Assembly: GCA_965240325.2 (NCBI GenBank)
Contig: OZ251235.1
Span: 1,798,001 to 1,862,000, forward strand
Direction of reading: 5' to 3'
DNA from: Rebecca billardiae RCC1528
Taxonomy: Eukaryota; Haptophyta
DNA: 64,000 bases
Below, piece after piece: positions 49,901 through 60,224 of this stretch. Below the pieces are notes generated by a model, which was not told the origin of the DNA, did not search any database, and was given only the letters and a program-made list of their open reading frames with translations. Position 1 is the first letter of the stretch, and every line of letters begins with the position of its first letter. The translations under genes and the position numbers were made by a program.

Positions 49901-52900
49901 CCACGCCGTGCGTCCTGCCGCGCGTCGGCTGCACCAACCCGCAGGCGACCAACTACGACTCGCGCGCCAACACGGAGGCGGTGCCGAGCACGTGCATCCT
50001 GCTCGTCGAGGGCTGCACCAACCCGAACGCGCTGAACTACAACTCCCTCGCGACGACGCTGCGCCCCGGCTCGTGCACGCTGCCCGTCCCGGGCTGCATC
50101 GACTCGACCGCGATCAACTACCGCTCGGACGCCAACATCGAGGCCACGTGCGTGTACTCGGTGCTCGGCTGCATGGCCACGCTCGCCATCAACTACGACT
50201 GCTCCGCGACGGTCGACGACAACAGCTGCATCTTCCCCGTCGACGGCTGCACCGACTCGACCGCGCTCAACTACATCGCGGCCGCGAACACGGAGGACAA
50301 TTCGTGCATCTACCGCCACCTGGGCTGCCTCGCCACGCGCGCGCTCAACTACGACTCGACGGCGACCGTGGACGACGGCAGCTGCATCTTCCCCGTGACC
50401 GGCTGCACCGACTCGACCGCGCTCAACTACCGCTCGGCGGCGACGGTGGACAACGGCGGGTGTCTCGCGGCGTACCCCGGCTGCACGGGGAGGAACTCGC
50501 TCAACTACGACCCGACCGCGAACGTGGACGACGGCAGCTGCGTGGCAAAGGTGTTTGGCTGCACCAACCCGGCGGCGACCAACTACAACTCGCGCGCCAA
50601 CACGGAGTTCGGGCTGTCCACCTGCCTCATCGCCGGCTGCACGGACGTGAACGCGGTCAACTTCGCCCCGCTGGCCACCATCGACGACGGCACGTGCGTC
50701 GCGCCGGTGTACGGTTGCCAGGACTCGAGCGCGGCCAACTACGTCTCGGGCGCGACGCGCTACCTCAAGTGCCTGTACACGGGGTGCATGAACACAAACG
50801 CGATCAACTACGACGCGAAGGCGACCATCCAGAGCCCGTCCGACTGCCAGTTTGAGTATGCGCGCGGCGTCGTGCAGGTGGTCGCGCAGCGTCGCGGCTG
50901 CCTGGTCGAGGCGATGCGCCCTGACGGCACGCGCGTCGGCCAGGCGGTCAGCGCCTTCAACGGCGCGTACGACCTGCTGTACACCGACCGCAACGCGATG
51001 CTGGTCGTGGACGCGTCCTCGCAGTGCCGCGACTCTATCAGCGGCAGTTCGCTCTCCTTCAAGCTCACCGGGCCTATCACGGGCAAGGTGGTCTCGCCGC
51101 TGACGACGCTGTACATGCGGATGCTCGACGCCCCGTACGACCTCACGGAGGACGCGACGCAGCTCCTGCTGTGGCCATGCTTCGACTACTCGCAGCTCGT
51201 GGACGTCTCGACGTACAAGCCGCTCACCCAGTACATCAGCGGCGACCAACTGTCGATCCAGGTCGTGCGCGCGTCCATCGTGATCGGCGAGTGGCTCGGG
51301 CGGATGGTGCAGCTGCTGGGGCCGTACTCCAGCCGCAGCACCGTCGAGGACGCCGTGCTGCGCACCATCGCGGACGTGTGCGTGGACAACCCGGCGCAGC
51401 AGGAGAAGGTGGTCTCGGTGCTCTCGAACACGACGCACGTGTACGACCTCATCGTCGAGGTGCGCGACCGCGCGGGCCTCACCGCCGCCAACGGGCCCAA
51501 CGTGATCGACATGCTGCGTGTCACGAACGAGCTAGTCGTCGCGAACGAGTTCGCCATCGACACGTGGCAGGGCCCCGGCGCCTTCGACCTCCGGCGCGGC
51601 CGCCGTGCGCTCGACGCGCCGCGCGGCCGAGCGCTGCAGGATGTGACCTGCACCAACAACGAGCTCCAGATCACCTACGGCGCGACGGCGTGCCCCTTGC
51701 CTGGCTGCACCGACTTCGAGGCGGACAACTTTGACGCGACGGCGACCGTCGATGACGGCAGCTGCCAATTCCTCGGCTGCACCGCGACCAACGCCATAAA
51801 CACCGACCCGCGCGCCACCGTGGACGACGGCAGCTGCGAGTACGACATCATCGGCTGCCTCGACTCGCTCGCGCTCAACTACAACTCGAACGCGACTTCG
51901 CAGGGCAGCACCGTCTGCGCCTACAGCATCCTGGGCTGCACGGACACGGCGGCGATCAACTTCAACCCGGTGGCCAACACGCTCCAGGCGAGCAGCTGCC
52001 GCTACCGCCACTTTGGCTGCGTCGACTCGACCGCGACCAACTTCGACTCGACGGCAAACACGGACGACGGCTCGTGCATCTCGCCGCTCGGCGGCTGCAC
52101 CGACCCGCTCGCGACCAACTACAACTCGGACGCGGCGGTGGACGACGGCTCGTGCTTCCTCTCCGGCTGCAAGAACTCGAACGCGGACAACTACGACTCG
52201 CTGGCCACGGTGAACGACGGCAGCTGCTTCTTCCTCATCCGCGGCTGCTTCGACACGCGCGCGGACAACTACGAGTCGGCAGCGACCGTGGACGACGGCT
52301 CGTGCGTCATCAGCGGCTGCAGCATCCCGGAGGCGGACAACTACCTGTCCGCCGCGACCGTGAATGACGGCTCGTGCACGGGCGCCATCCCTGGGTGCCC
52401 GAACCCCGCCGCGAGCAACTACGAGTCCTTCGCGACCGTCGACGACGGCAGCTGCGTCCTCAACGGCTGCACGCTCACCTTTGCGCGCAACTACGACTCG
52501 ACCGCCAACACGAACGACGGCAGCTGCATCTACCCCAAGTTCGGCTGCACCGACTCGACCTCGATCAGCTACCGCTCGACGGCGGACACGAACGACGGCT
52601 CGTGTCAGTACGCCGGCTGCCGCACCTCGCTCGCTGACAACTACGACTCGACGGCGACGGTGGGCGACGCAGCTGCATGCTCGTTCGTGAACGTGCTCGG
52701 CTGCACGGACTCGGCCGCGGACAACTACGACTCGATCGCCGGGACGGACGACGGCTCGTGCGTGTTCACCGGATGCCTCAACCCGCTCGCGGGGAACTAC
52801 AACCCAAGCGCGACCGTCGACTCGAACGACTGCGTCAACATCGCGGTCGTCGGCTGCCTCGATCCGGCGGCTGACAACTACGACTCGCTCGCCGACGTGG

Positions 52901-54784
52901 ACGGCAACTGCGCCTACTTTGGCTGCCAGAACCCGGTCGCATTCAACTACGACTCGACGGCGAACGCGCCGGATGGCGCGTGCGTGCTGCCCGCCCTCGG
53001 CTGCACGGACGTGGCCGCGCAGAATTACGACTCGGGCGCCAACCAGGACGACGGCAGCTGCGTGTACCAGGGCTGCACCATCTCGCGCTGCACAAACTTC
53101 AACCCGAGCGCCACGACCAACGACGGCAGCTGCGTGTGCCCCGTGCTGGGCTGCACCGACTCGAGCGCGGACAACTTTGACTCCAGCGCCACCACCGACG
53201 ATGGCAACTGCATCATTCCCGGCTGCACCGACCCCGTCGCGCAGAACTACTTCTCCGGCGCGACGAACGACGACGGCTCGTGCATCCCAGAGGTGGTCGG
53301 GTGCAACGTGATCGGCGCGTCCAACTACGACGCGTCGGTCACGCAGCTCGACTTCTCGAGCTGCATCTTCCTCGGCTGCCTCGAGCCGACCGCGACCAAC
53401 TACGACTCGACCGCCAACACGCCGTCGGTGTGCGTCTTCCTCATCGTCGGCTGCATGGACACGGCGGCGGTCAACTACCGCTCGGACGCGGCGATCGAGT
53501 CGACCAACTGCCAGTACGTCGGCTGCAACAACCCTGCGGCTTCCAACTTCAACCCGACGGCGACCGTCCTCTCCGGGTGCGAGTTCAACTTCTTCGGCTG
53601 CACCGACTCGATCGCGGAGAACTTCGACTCGTTCGCGACCGTCGATAACGGCCAGTGCGCGTACGGCGGCTGCACGGCACTGGCCGCGCGCAACTTCAAC
53701 CCGACCGCCACGTACAACGACGGCACGTGCGACTTCTACTCGCCGCCGCCCGTCCCGCCGAGCCCGCCAAGCCGTCCGCCGCCGAGCCCGCCGTCGCCTC
53801 CACCCTCGCCACCGCCTTTGTCGCCACCCGCGCCACCGCCTTCCCCTCCACCGCCGCCCAGCCCATCGCCGCCATCGCCGCCACCGTCGCCGCCACCGCC
53901 GCCATCGCCACCTCTGCCACCAGCGCCGCCTCCAAACCCGCCCTCACCGCCAAGCCCGCCGCCAAGCCCACCGCCTCCGCCACCGCCGCCCTCGCCATCC
54001 AGCCCGCCGCCGCCCTCGCCGCCGCCAAGCCCACCCTCGTCACCGGTGGTTGACGATAGCCTGCTCGGGCCCTCAGCGGCCGACATCTCGTTCGCTGGCC
54101 AGGTGCGAGCGAGCGCTCGTGCACTGCTCCGTCCAGCGGGCGCGTGCGCTCGAGTGCACCGCGCACCAGCCGCACCCCTCTCTCCCTCACGGCTCGTTCG
54201 CTCGCGCGCGCGCCGCTGTGTGCGCAGGTTTCCATCCTCGCCGCAAGCTCTTTTTTCGCCTGCTGCCTCCTGCTCTGCATCGTGTTGGCCATTGCGGGAT
54301 ACTACCGCAAGATCAAGGTGCGCTCGCGGCCGCCCTGCCGCATGGCCCCGTCTGCCGAGGGCGCTCGCCCGCCGAGGGTGCCCGCCTCCAAGCGCACTGC
54401 GCCCACTGACGCCGCCCCGCCCCTTTGCGCGCGCGCTCGCGCCCGTCTGCCTCGTAGAAAGACGACGAGAAGTTCTACGCCGACCTGGCGGAGAAGGAGC
54501 GGCGTGCCGCGATGCGCCGCCAGTCCCGCCTCGGCTCGTTCGCCGGCTCGATCTCGAAGTCGTTTGCCAATCTCACGCGGCGCGACACGCGCACCGCGCA
54601 GCCGCCTCCGGCTGCGGAGCCGGCCGCACCGGTCGCCGGATCGAACGTCGCAGCCGACGAGATAAAGCCAAAGTTCCAGTTCCGGATGGGACCGAAGCAT
54701 CGGCCGCCGCCGCCGCCCGAGTCCGATCGCCAGTACAGCCGCCCGGTGCCGGTGCCGAACGGCGCCGACGATTCTCGTGTGTGA
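46190..54784 (+). CDS. Giant membrane-anchored surface protein: Pro-rich stalks and 52 Cys-rich repeats
   Basis: Four exons are inferred: 46190-46390, 46693-54102, 54228-54317 and 54458-54784, all phase 0, giving 2675 residues. Residues 1-18 (MLWLALATLSVAIGASGA) are a signal peptide. About 149-801 are SPSP then PPPSPPPPPPP repeats like hydroxyproline-rich wall proteins. Next come 25 repeats of about 25 residues (about 801-1460), consensus GCTDSxAxNYDSxATxDDGSC. A unique domain follows (about 1460-1733) with GKVVSPLTTLYMRML, resembling modules of bacterial surface proteins, then 27 more repeats (about 1733-2416) and a second Pro-rich stalk. Exon 3 encodes one TM helix (FFACCLLLCIVLAIAGYY), and exon 4 a basic cytoplasmic tail containing RRQSRLGSF. 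Each repeat has two Cys and an acidic DDGSC end, so disulfide-stapled, possibly Ca-binding units are inferred. An adhesion, wall or scale role is likely. The exon joins rest on frame, splice sites and a coherent topology. Confidence 0.85.
46945..48895 (+). repeat. In-frame minisatellite encoding the Pro-rich stalk
   Basis: It starts with about 16 TCGCCC hexamers (Ser-Pro) and continues with 36-bp units encoding xPPPSPPPPPPP where x is T, A, V, N or M. From 47640 to 48240 successive units are almost identical, showing recent tandem expansion. The opposite strand is also open (Gly-rich), but only as a consequence of CCG-rich codons. Confidence 0.95.
48898..53740 (+). repeat. Two arrays of Cys-rich repeat units (25 and 27) flanking a unique domain
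   Basis: Array 1 runs from 48898 to about 50870 and array 2 from about 51690 to 53740. Units are 66-81 bp and diverged at DNA level, while keeping GC, N-Y/F and a closing Cys. The best-preserved units end VDDGSC. The unique domain between them (50870-51690) contains PLTTLY and no repeat. Confidence 0.9.
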
Positions 54785-56155
54785 TGAGACTGCGTCTCCC
54801 GCACATGGCGGCACCAAGATACCAACGACGCGCGCGGCCGTCTTTGACACTCCCGCCAGTACAGCCGCCCAGTGCCCGTGCCGATCGGCGGCGACGCGCG
54901 AGGCCTACTGGCGTCCGGCCGTCGCAGCGTCTTGAAGTGTTGGGCTTGGACGGCGGTGTCGGCTCGATAGCCCTCGGTCCTCCCCCGCCCTGGCGTGGAA
55001 CTCAGGGACACTGCGATACGCGGACACGGCCACGGTGACTGCCCATTGTCACTCCACACTGGGTGCCAGTCAGCTCGAATCGTTCAAAGTTCAATCAAGT
55101 GCAATGCTAGCGTTGTGGGCACCAAAACCGCCCGCGAATTCACGGGCCGCTACTGACCCGCCCACTCTGCGCACCCTCACTCGCCGCGCCGGTCACGCGA
55201 TGACGTGGACGTGGACGTGAGAGTGGTCGAAAAGTCGGAAGGGAAGCCGCTACTCAGCCCCACATGCTCGTACGGCGACGCCGACTGGCGTGTGGCACGC
55301 CCCCCGGTCCCGGATGTGCCACACGCGCCATAGGAGTTACGGGTCGACTGGTGAGTACCGCGCGCGCCACAGATCCCTTCCGAAGTCCCCAACTTCATCT
55401 GGACCCCCTATTTACCCTAGGCGAGGGAATGACTGCAGCCACATGGCCCCCGGTGAGCGCTAGATGCCCCACGCATAGGCGCTTCAGGAAGCCCCGCAGC
55501 GCCACCGCCAACTTTGTCGCCATCGGCCGCCATCATTGTGTGCGCACAAGATCTGACCTCCCAAGTCCCAACTGCCCAGTCCTCTGTTCTGAGGCTGTGA
55601 GCAGGGCTCCAAGACGGTACACCGGACACCGGTAAATACCGTACCGGTACGTACCGGTACGCACCGGTGAGAGTCCGGGAGGGGTCGTGTGCGCCCGGAC
55701 CACAGTGGCCGCACTGGCCTGTGCAGGTCAGGCCGGGGCCCGTCGGAGACGGAGGCAGGACCACGCCCACTGCCCAGTTGGCAGGACACAAGACAGACAA
55801 GTGACAGGCCACCTCAACGGGTCAGCCGGTCCGACGGAAAATCCGGGAAATATGTCCCAATTTCGTCCAATATTTGGGCGCAGTTTCTATCGTCAGTAAA
55901 TAGGCCCAAAAAATTCTTCGCCTCGGGCCGGCGGGGCCCCGGGGAGGACACCCCCCCGGACCCCCCCGCGGTGCGCGCACCGGTGAACCGGTGCACCGGC
56001 GCCGCATGCACCGGCGCCTGCGGCGCCGGTGCACCGGTACGCGTACCGGTACCGAGCACCGGATCTTTGCCAGCCCTGGCTGTGAGCCTGTGACGGTGCG
56101 GGACCTCGGTCTCGCACCACCCGTTCCAGAAAGGCGATTATGATAGTTCGGACAC
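54785..56155. other. Repeat-rich intergenic region after the surface-protein gene
   Basis: At 54854-54896 lies a copy (39 of 43 bases) of the last coding segment of the surface-protein gene (54728-54770). From 55620 to 56065 there is a dense cluster of ACCGGT palindromes. No gene is recognised. Confidence 0.5.
55620..56065. repeat. Cluster of ACCGGT palindromes
   Basis: The hexamer ACCGGT and its variants (TACCGGTA, CACCGGTG, CACCGGCGCC) recur many times at 55620-55672 and 55977-56062, creating many overlapping hairpins. A shared GTCCGGGAGGGGT tract appears at 55672 and again at 56157, linking the cluster to the adjacent long palindrome. Confidence 0.7.
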
Positions 56156-56204
56156 GGTCCGGGAGGGGTTTAGGTACCACTGGTACCTAAACCCCTCCCG
56201 GACC
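56156..56204. repeat. 49-bp perfect palindrome
   Basis: The 24 bases GGTCCGGGAGGGG... (56156-56179) are exactly complementary to 56181-56204 around a single central C at 56180. It could extrude as a cruciform or be a solo terminus of a foldback element. Confidence 0.9.
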
Positions 56205-56314
56205 ACAGTGGGCGCACGCGGGGCCGCGGCCGTTGAGGAGGGGCGGCTGGGGCGGGGGCGGGCGGGCGACGGTCGCGGCGGTCCACGCGCTCTGCTGTCG
56301 AGGAGTTGCTGTTT

Positions 56315-57306
56315 GCGCCGCGCGCCGCGCTGGCGGGGTGGCCTGGACCCATGCGCGCCTTCGAACCCCAGGCGACCGCGCGCGCATCGGCTTCCTCCGC
56401 CTGCGAGTCGCCCGCGACCGCGCCCGCCGCCCGCTTGGAGTGGGCTGACCGCGCCCGAGCCTGCTCCCCGCCGAGCGCAGGGATGAGTTGAGCACGGCGC
56501 GAGGCGGCGATCGTGGTCGGGCGATCGCATGAGCCCATATGGGCCCCATCTGCCACGGCGCGACCGCTTCAGCATGCGTATGTGACCCCACTTGTCATGG
56601 TTGTCTCATGTCGGGTAGCAGGTGAGCACTGTCGGCCAGCGTGTCCGCGCGCGCGCGCGCCTGAGCAGGGCCAGACGGGTCGGAAACACGTCACAGTTGG
56701 CATCAGGGCATGCCAATTGCTGTGTATTGCCCAGCGTGGGCCACCAAGGGCATGCCCTTGACTGCACTGCCAGCTCGCAACGTGCGTCAATGCTGACGGC
56801 AACTCTGGTCGAGCAGAACTTGCTTGAGTTCTCGTCGCGAACACGGCATCAGCACACGCCACATGACTACAGATGCGGACCACTCGTGCCACCCAGTTTG
56901 CGCAGTGCAGACATCACGAGACGCCACGGAGCGGCATCCGACCCGCAGAGCCCTGCGCGCGCGCGCGCGCGCGGACACGCTGGCCGACAGTGCTCACCTG
57001 CTACCCGACATGAGACAACCATGACAAGTGGGGTCACATACGCATGCTGAAGCGGTCGCGCCGTGGCAGATGGGGCCCATATGGGCTCATGCGATCGCCC
57101 GATCACGATCGCCGCCTCGCGCCGCGCTCAACTCATCCCTGCGCTCGGCGGCGAGCAGGCTCGGGCGCGGTCAGCCCACTCTCCAAGCGGGCGGCGGGCG
57201 CGGTCGCGGGCGACTCGCAGACGGAGGAAGCCGATGCGCGCGCGGTCGCCCGGGCTTCGAAGGCGCGCATGGGTCCAGGCCACCCCGCCAGCGCGGCGCG
57301 CGGCGC
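56315..57306. repeat. Foldback with arms of about 350 bp, distinct from families A and B
   Basis: The left arm, 56315 to about 56660, reappears inverted from about 56956 to 57306 around a spacer of about 295 bp. Arms contain a GCGCGC tract at the inner ends and differ at scattered positions. The outer borders (GCGCCGCGCG) have no CAAGGG terminus and no clear target duplication. It lies 133 bp before the second family A transposon. Confidence 0.8.
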
Positions 57307-57439
57307 CCAAGTCACGTTTCTCTCGGGCCGCACGTCGGCCACGCGCACTTGATCGCCATCCTGCCGCCCACGAGCCGGGTGCGGGGCGGGGCGCCTGGAG
57401 AGGCGGAACAACACCTCGTGGAACGCTGGACTGCTGGAG

Positions 57440-58548
57440 CAAGGGAGTCAAGGGTGCCCGCGCCCCAGTGGCGCGCTCGCCGGGTGTGAGGATACACCTT
57501 TTTGCCCGCGGCCTGCGGCGGGCGGCGGCGAGGGCGTGCTCCGCTGGCGGGGCGAGCGCACGGGGCACGGCGCTGCGGGCGCGGATGTGCCCGCGAAGCC
57601 GGCGCGTGCAGACGGGCTGTTGCGGGAGAGTATTCGGCGCCCTCCTGCGCCGCGCGACTTGCGCCACGCCTCTTTCGCCTCGGCTCAGAGCAGCGCGCAC
57701 GCTCGCGCCGCCTCAAGGCCAGCCTTGCCGCGCCGCAGCCGGCCGCGCGCGCGCCGTGCGCGGCGCGGTCGGGAAGGAACGGGCGCTGCTGCCGGGCGAG
57801 ATGGCAAAGGCATATGCGCACGCCATGCCGCCCCGCGGCGCCTTGATGAGCGTGTCGTCGGTCTGTTTGCATGCCTCTTCGACTTGTCACAAATGGTGTG
57901 CACGGCTGCGCGGTCGTGACCCTTGTTGGGACGATCATTGAGACACAGAATAGTGCCAGACGGGCACGCGGGCTACTCTTACATGCATGTTCATCACCGC
58001 GTGTTCATGTAGAAGTGCTGGGTGCGACGCTTTCCTCGCGCTGATGCTCTTTCATCATCTTCTGCGAGCTCAGGTCTGGCTTCGTGCACGACAAGTGATC
58101 AGCACTCGTCAACAGCTGTGCGGATCCGTTCTCGTGCTCTTTCGCGGCGCCGCGGGGCGGCATGGCGTGCGCACATGCGTTTGCCATCTCGCCCGGCAGC
58201 AGCGCCCGTTCCTTCCCGACCGCGCCGCGCACGGCGCGCGCGCGGCCGGCTGCGGCGCGGCAAGGCTGGCCTTGAGGCGGCGCGAGCGTGCGCGCTGCTC
58301 TGAGCCGAGGCGAAAGAGGCGTGGCGCAAGTCGCGCGGCGCAGGAGGGCGCCGAATACTCTCCCGCAACAGCCCGTCTGCACGCGCCGGCTTCGCGGGCA
58401 CATCCGCGCCCGCAGCGCCGTGCCCCGTGCGCTCGCCCCGCCAGCGGAGCACGCCCTCGCCGCCGCCCGCCGCAGGCCGCGGGCAAAAAGGTGTATCCTC
58501 ACATCCGGCGAGCGCGCCACTGGGGCGCGGGCACCCTTGACTCCCTTG
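57440..58548. mobile_element. Foldback transposon family A, copy 2 (1109 bp, 7-bp target duplication)
   Basis: It has identical length and structure to 2060-3168: arms 57440-57842 and 58146-58548 (403 bp each) and a 303-bp loop at 57843-58145 that I read as identical to copy 1. It is flanked by perfect GCTGGAG duplications at 57433-57439 and 58549-58555. Copy-specific variants are shared by both of its arms (57480 with 58508; 57703 with 58285), whereas copy 1 has the other base in both arms. Confidence 0.9.
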
Positions 58549-58648
58549 GCTGGAGGTCCCGCAGCGCTGCGAGGCTTCCCAAACACGCGTTGACAGTAGT
58601 GAGCAAGCGGAATCTCCGAGCCAGCCACGCTTGTGGAGAATATGGATT

Positions 58649-58732
58649 CAATCTTTCATGAAAGATTGAAATGGCCATTGAAAGTTTCAGTATTTTTCAT
58701 GAAAATTTCATGAAAAGTGAAAGATTGTGAAG
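58649..58732. repeat. AT-rich hairpin repeat, copy 1
   Basis: This 84-bp unit begins with a perfect 20-bp palindrome, CAATCTTTCATGAAAGATTG, contains CATGAAAATTTCATG and ends GAAAGATTGTGAA. It is strikingly AT-rich against the surrounding GC-rich DNA. The second copy is at 59427-59508 in the same orientation. Confidence 0.88.
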
Positions 58733-58989
58733 TTTTCACGTCCTGCGCTGCGGGAATTAATTTATTCCCAGCAGTGACTAAAATGATTTTCCGCCCACCA
58801 TGTCGGCGGCATCGAGCCGCCTCGGCGGAGCAAGGCCGGGCGCTACGGCGCGTGCGGCGCGTGAGGCGCGCGCACGCACGCGCGTGGCGCGCTCCACCTT
58901 GCTTAGCCCCGGCTTTTGTCCTGCTCCCTGGCTCCCTGCTGCGCGTCTCCGCGCCGCAGACTGACGGCGCCGACTACGACGAGCCGTGA

Positions 58990-59241
58990 TCACACGGCGG
59001 CTCGGCGCGTGTGAGCCTGCTGTATGAGCGAGCTCAGACGACCGAGGTCGAGGCTGACTTCGACCGGCTGCTGCAGGAGAAGCCTCAGCAGGAGCTCGAG
59101 TCTGAGAAGGCTGCTGAGCGCTTGCGGACGCTGACTCTGGACAACCGGGTGATGGATTCTACGGAGCCACTGTCGCCTTGGGGGTGCTCGGTGCTCTCGA
59201 GGCCCGAGATGTTGTTGAATGTTTCGCTGCAGGGTGTATGA
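58990..59241 (+). other. Possible coding fragment between the AT-rich repeats
   Basis: The frame is open from 58990 to a stop at 59241. It encodes an acidic helical peptide (LLYERAQTTEVEADFDRLLQ, then NRVMDSTEPLSPWGCSVLSR) but lacks an ATG at its start. It could be a terminal exon or a remnant; I do not recognise a family. A plus-strand ATG at 58800 opens a different short frame ending near 58960. Confidence 0.25.
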
Positions 59242-59426
59242 AGGGCTGACGGAAGGCATGCCGAGGATAGTAGCATGTTGCGCCAAGGCCGCATGCCGTG
59301 ACAGTGACGATCCACGCGCTGTCGGCCAGCACCGCTGGCTTGCCGTGCGCAGCCGCGCCACGCGCGGCCATGCTGGCAAGGAATATATTTTCGGAGAAAA
59401 TCACGTCATTTTTTATTCCCGCTGAG

Positions 59427-59508
59427 CAATCTTTCATGAAAGATTGGAATGGCCTTTGAAACTTTCAGTATTTTTCATGAAAATTTCATGAAATGAAAGA
59501 TTGTGAAA
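59427..59508. repeat. AT-rich hairpin repeat, copy 2
   Basis: This is the direct repeat of 58649-58732 with a few substitutions and a short deletion near the end, starting with the same 20-bp palindrome. It ends 46 bp before the start codon of the G-patch gene, so it lies in its promoter or 5' UTR. Confidence 0.88.
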
Positions 59509-59554
59509 TATTTCATCCAGATCCATAGTGGAGATCGAAGCGTGCGTTCCACTC

Positions 59555-60185
59555 ATGGCGGAGGCCGGGGGAGAGCGCGCTGGTACGCGCGAGCGTGAGG
59601 GACCCCACCGGCCTCGCGACGCGGCGCGTGACCGCGACCGCTACTGCGACCGCTCGCGTGACCGCTATGACAGGCCTCGGTATGACCGCGACCGCTCGCG
59701 AGATCGCGAGCGCGACCGCTACCACCGGCCCGGCCGCGCTCCTTCCGACGACCGCGGCCGCCGCCGGCGCTCCCGCTCGAGGTCGCGCTCGCGCTCGCGC
59801 TCGCCGGGCTCTCGCGACTGGCGTCGCGAGCGCGACCGGCGCTCGCGCGAGCCGGCCGCCGAGAAGGAGGACAGCCGCCCGGCCGAGCCGCCGCCCGCGT
59901 ACGACAAAGACGCCGTGAAGGCTGCACTCGCGCGCGCCAACGCCGCGCTCGAGGCGCCCTCCGGGAGCAACCTCGCGGCGTCGACGTTCGCCGGGCTGAA
60001 CCATGCGCAGCTCATTGCGGCGCAGCTGGCCAGATCCGCGGGTGGCGCGTACCTCGGCGTGCCGCCGCATCCCGCCCTCCTGAACGGCGCGCTCGGCGCC
60101 GGCGCTGCCGCGTGCGCCGCGCCGCAGGTCCACCCGATGCTCTCGCAGCAGCACGCGCAGCAGCACCAGCTCGGGGCCGTACCGT

Positions 60186-60224
<39 letters not shown>

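Noticed and set aside
49438-51438. Minus-strand 666-residue Arg/Val/His-rich open frame
   Set aside because: Antisense of the Cys-repeat array; periodic only because the sense repeats are periodic.
48898-53740. CRISPR-like array from regularly spaced repeats
   Set aside because: Repeats are in-frame coding units of variable length with conserved amino acids, not identical DNA repeats with spacers.
58649-59508. Short LTR-type element bounded by two direct repeats
   Set aside because: No primer-binding site, polypurine tract, TG...CA ends or target duplication; each repeat is itself a hairpin, so independent small elements are more likely.
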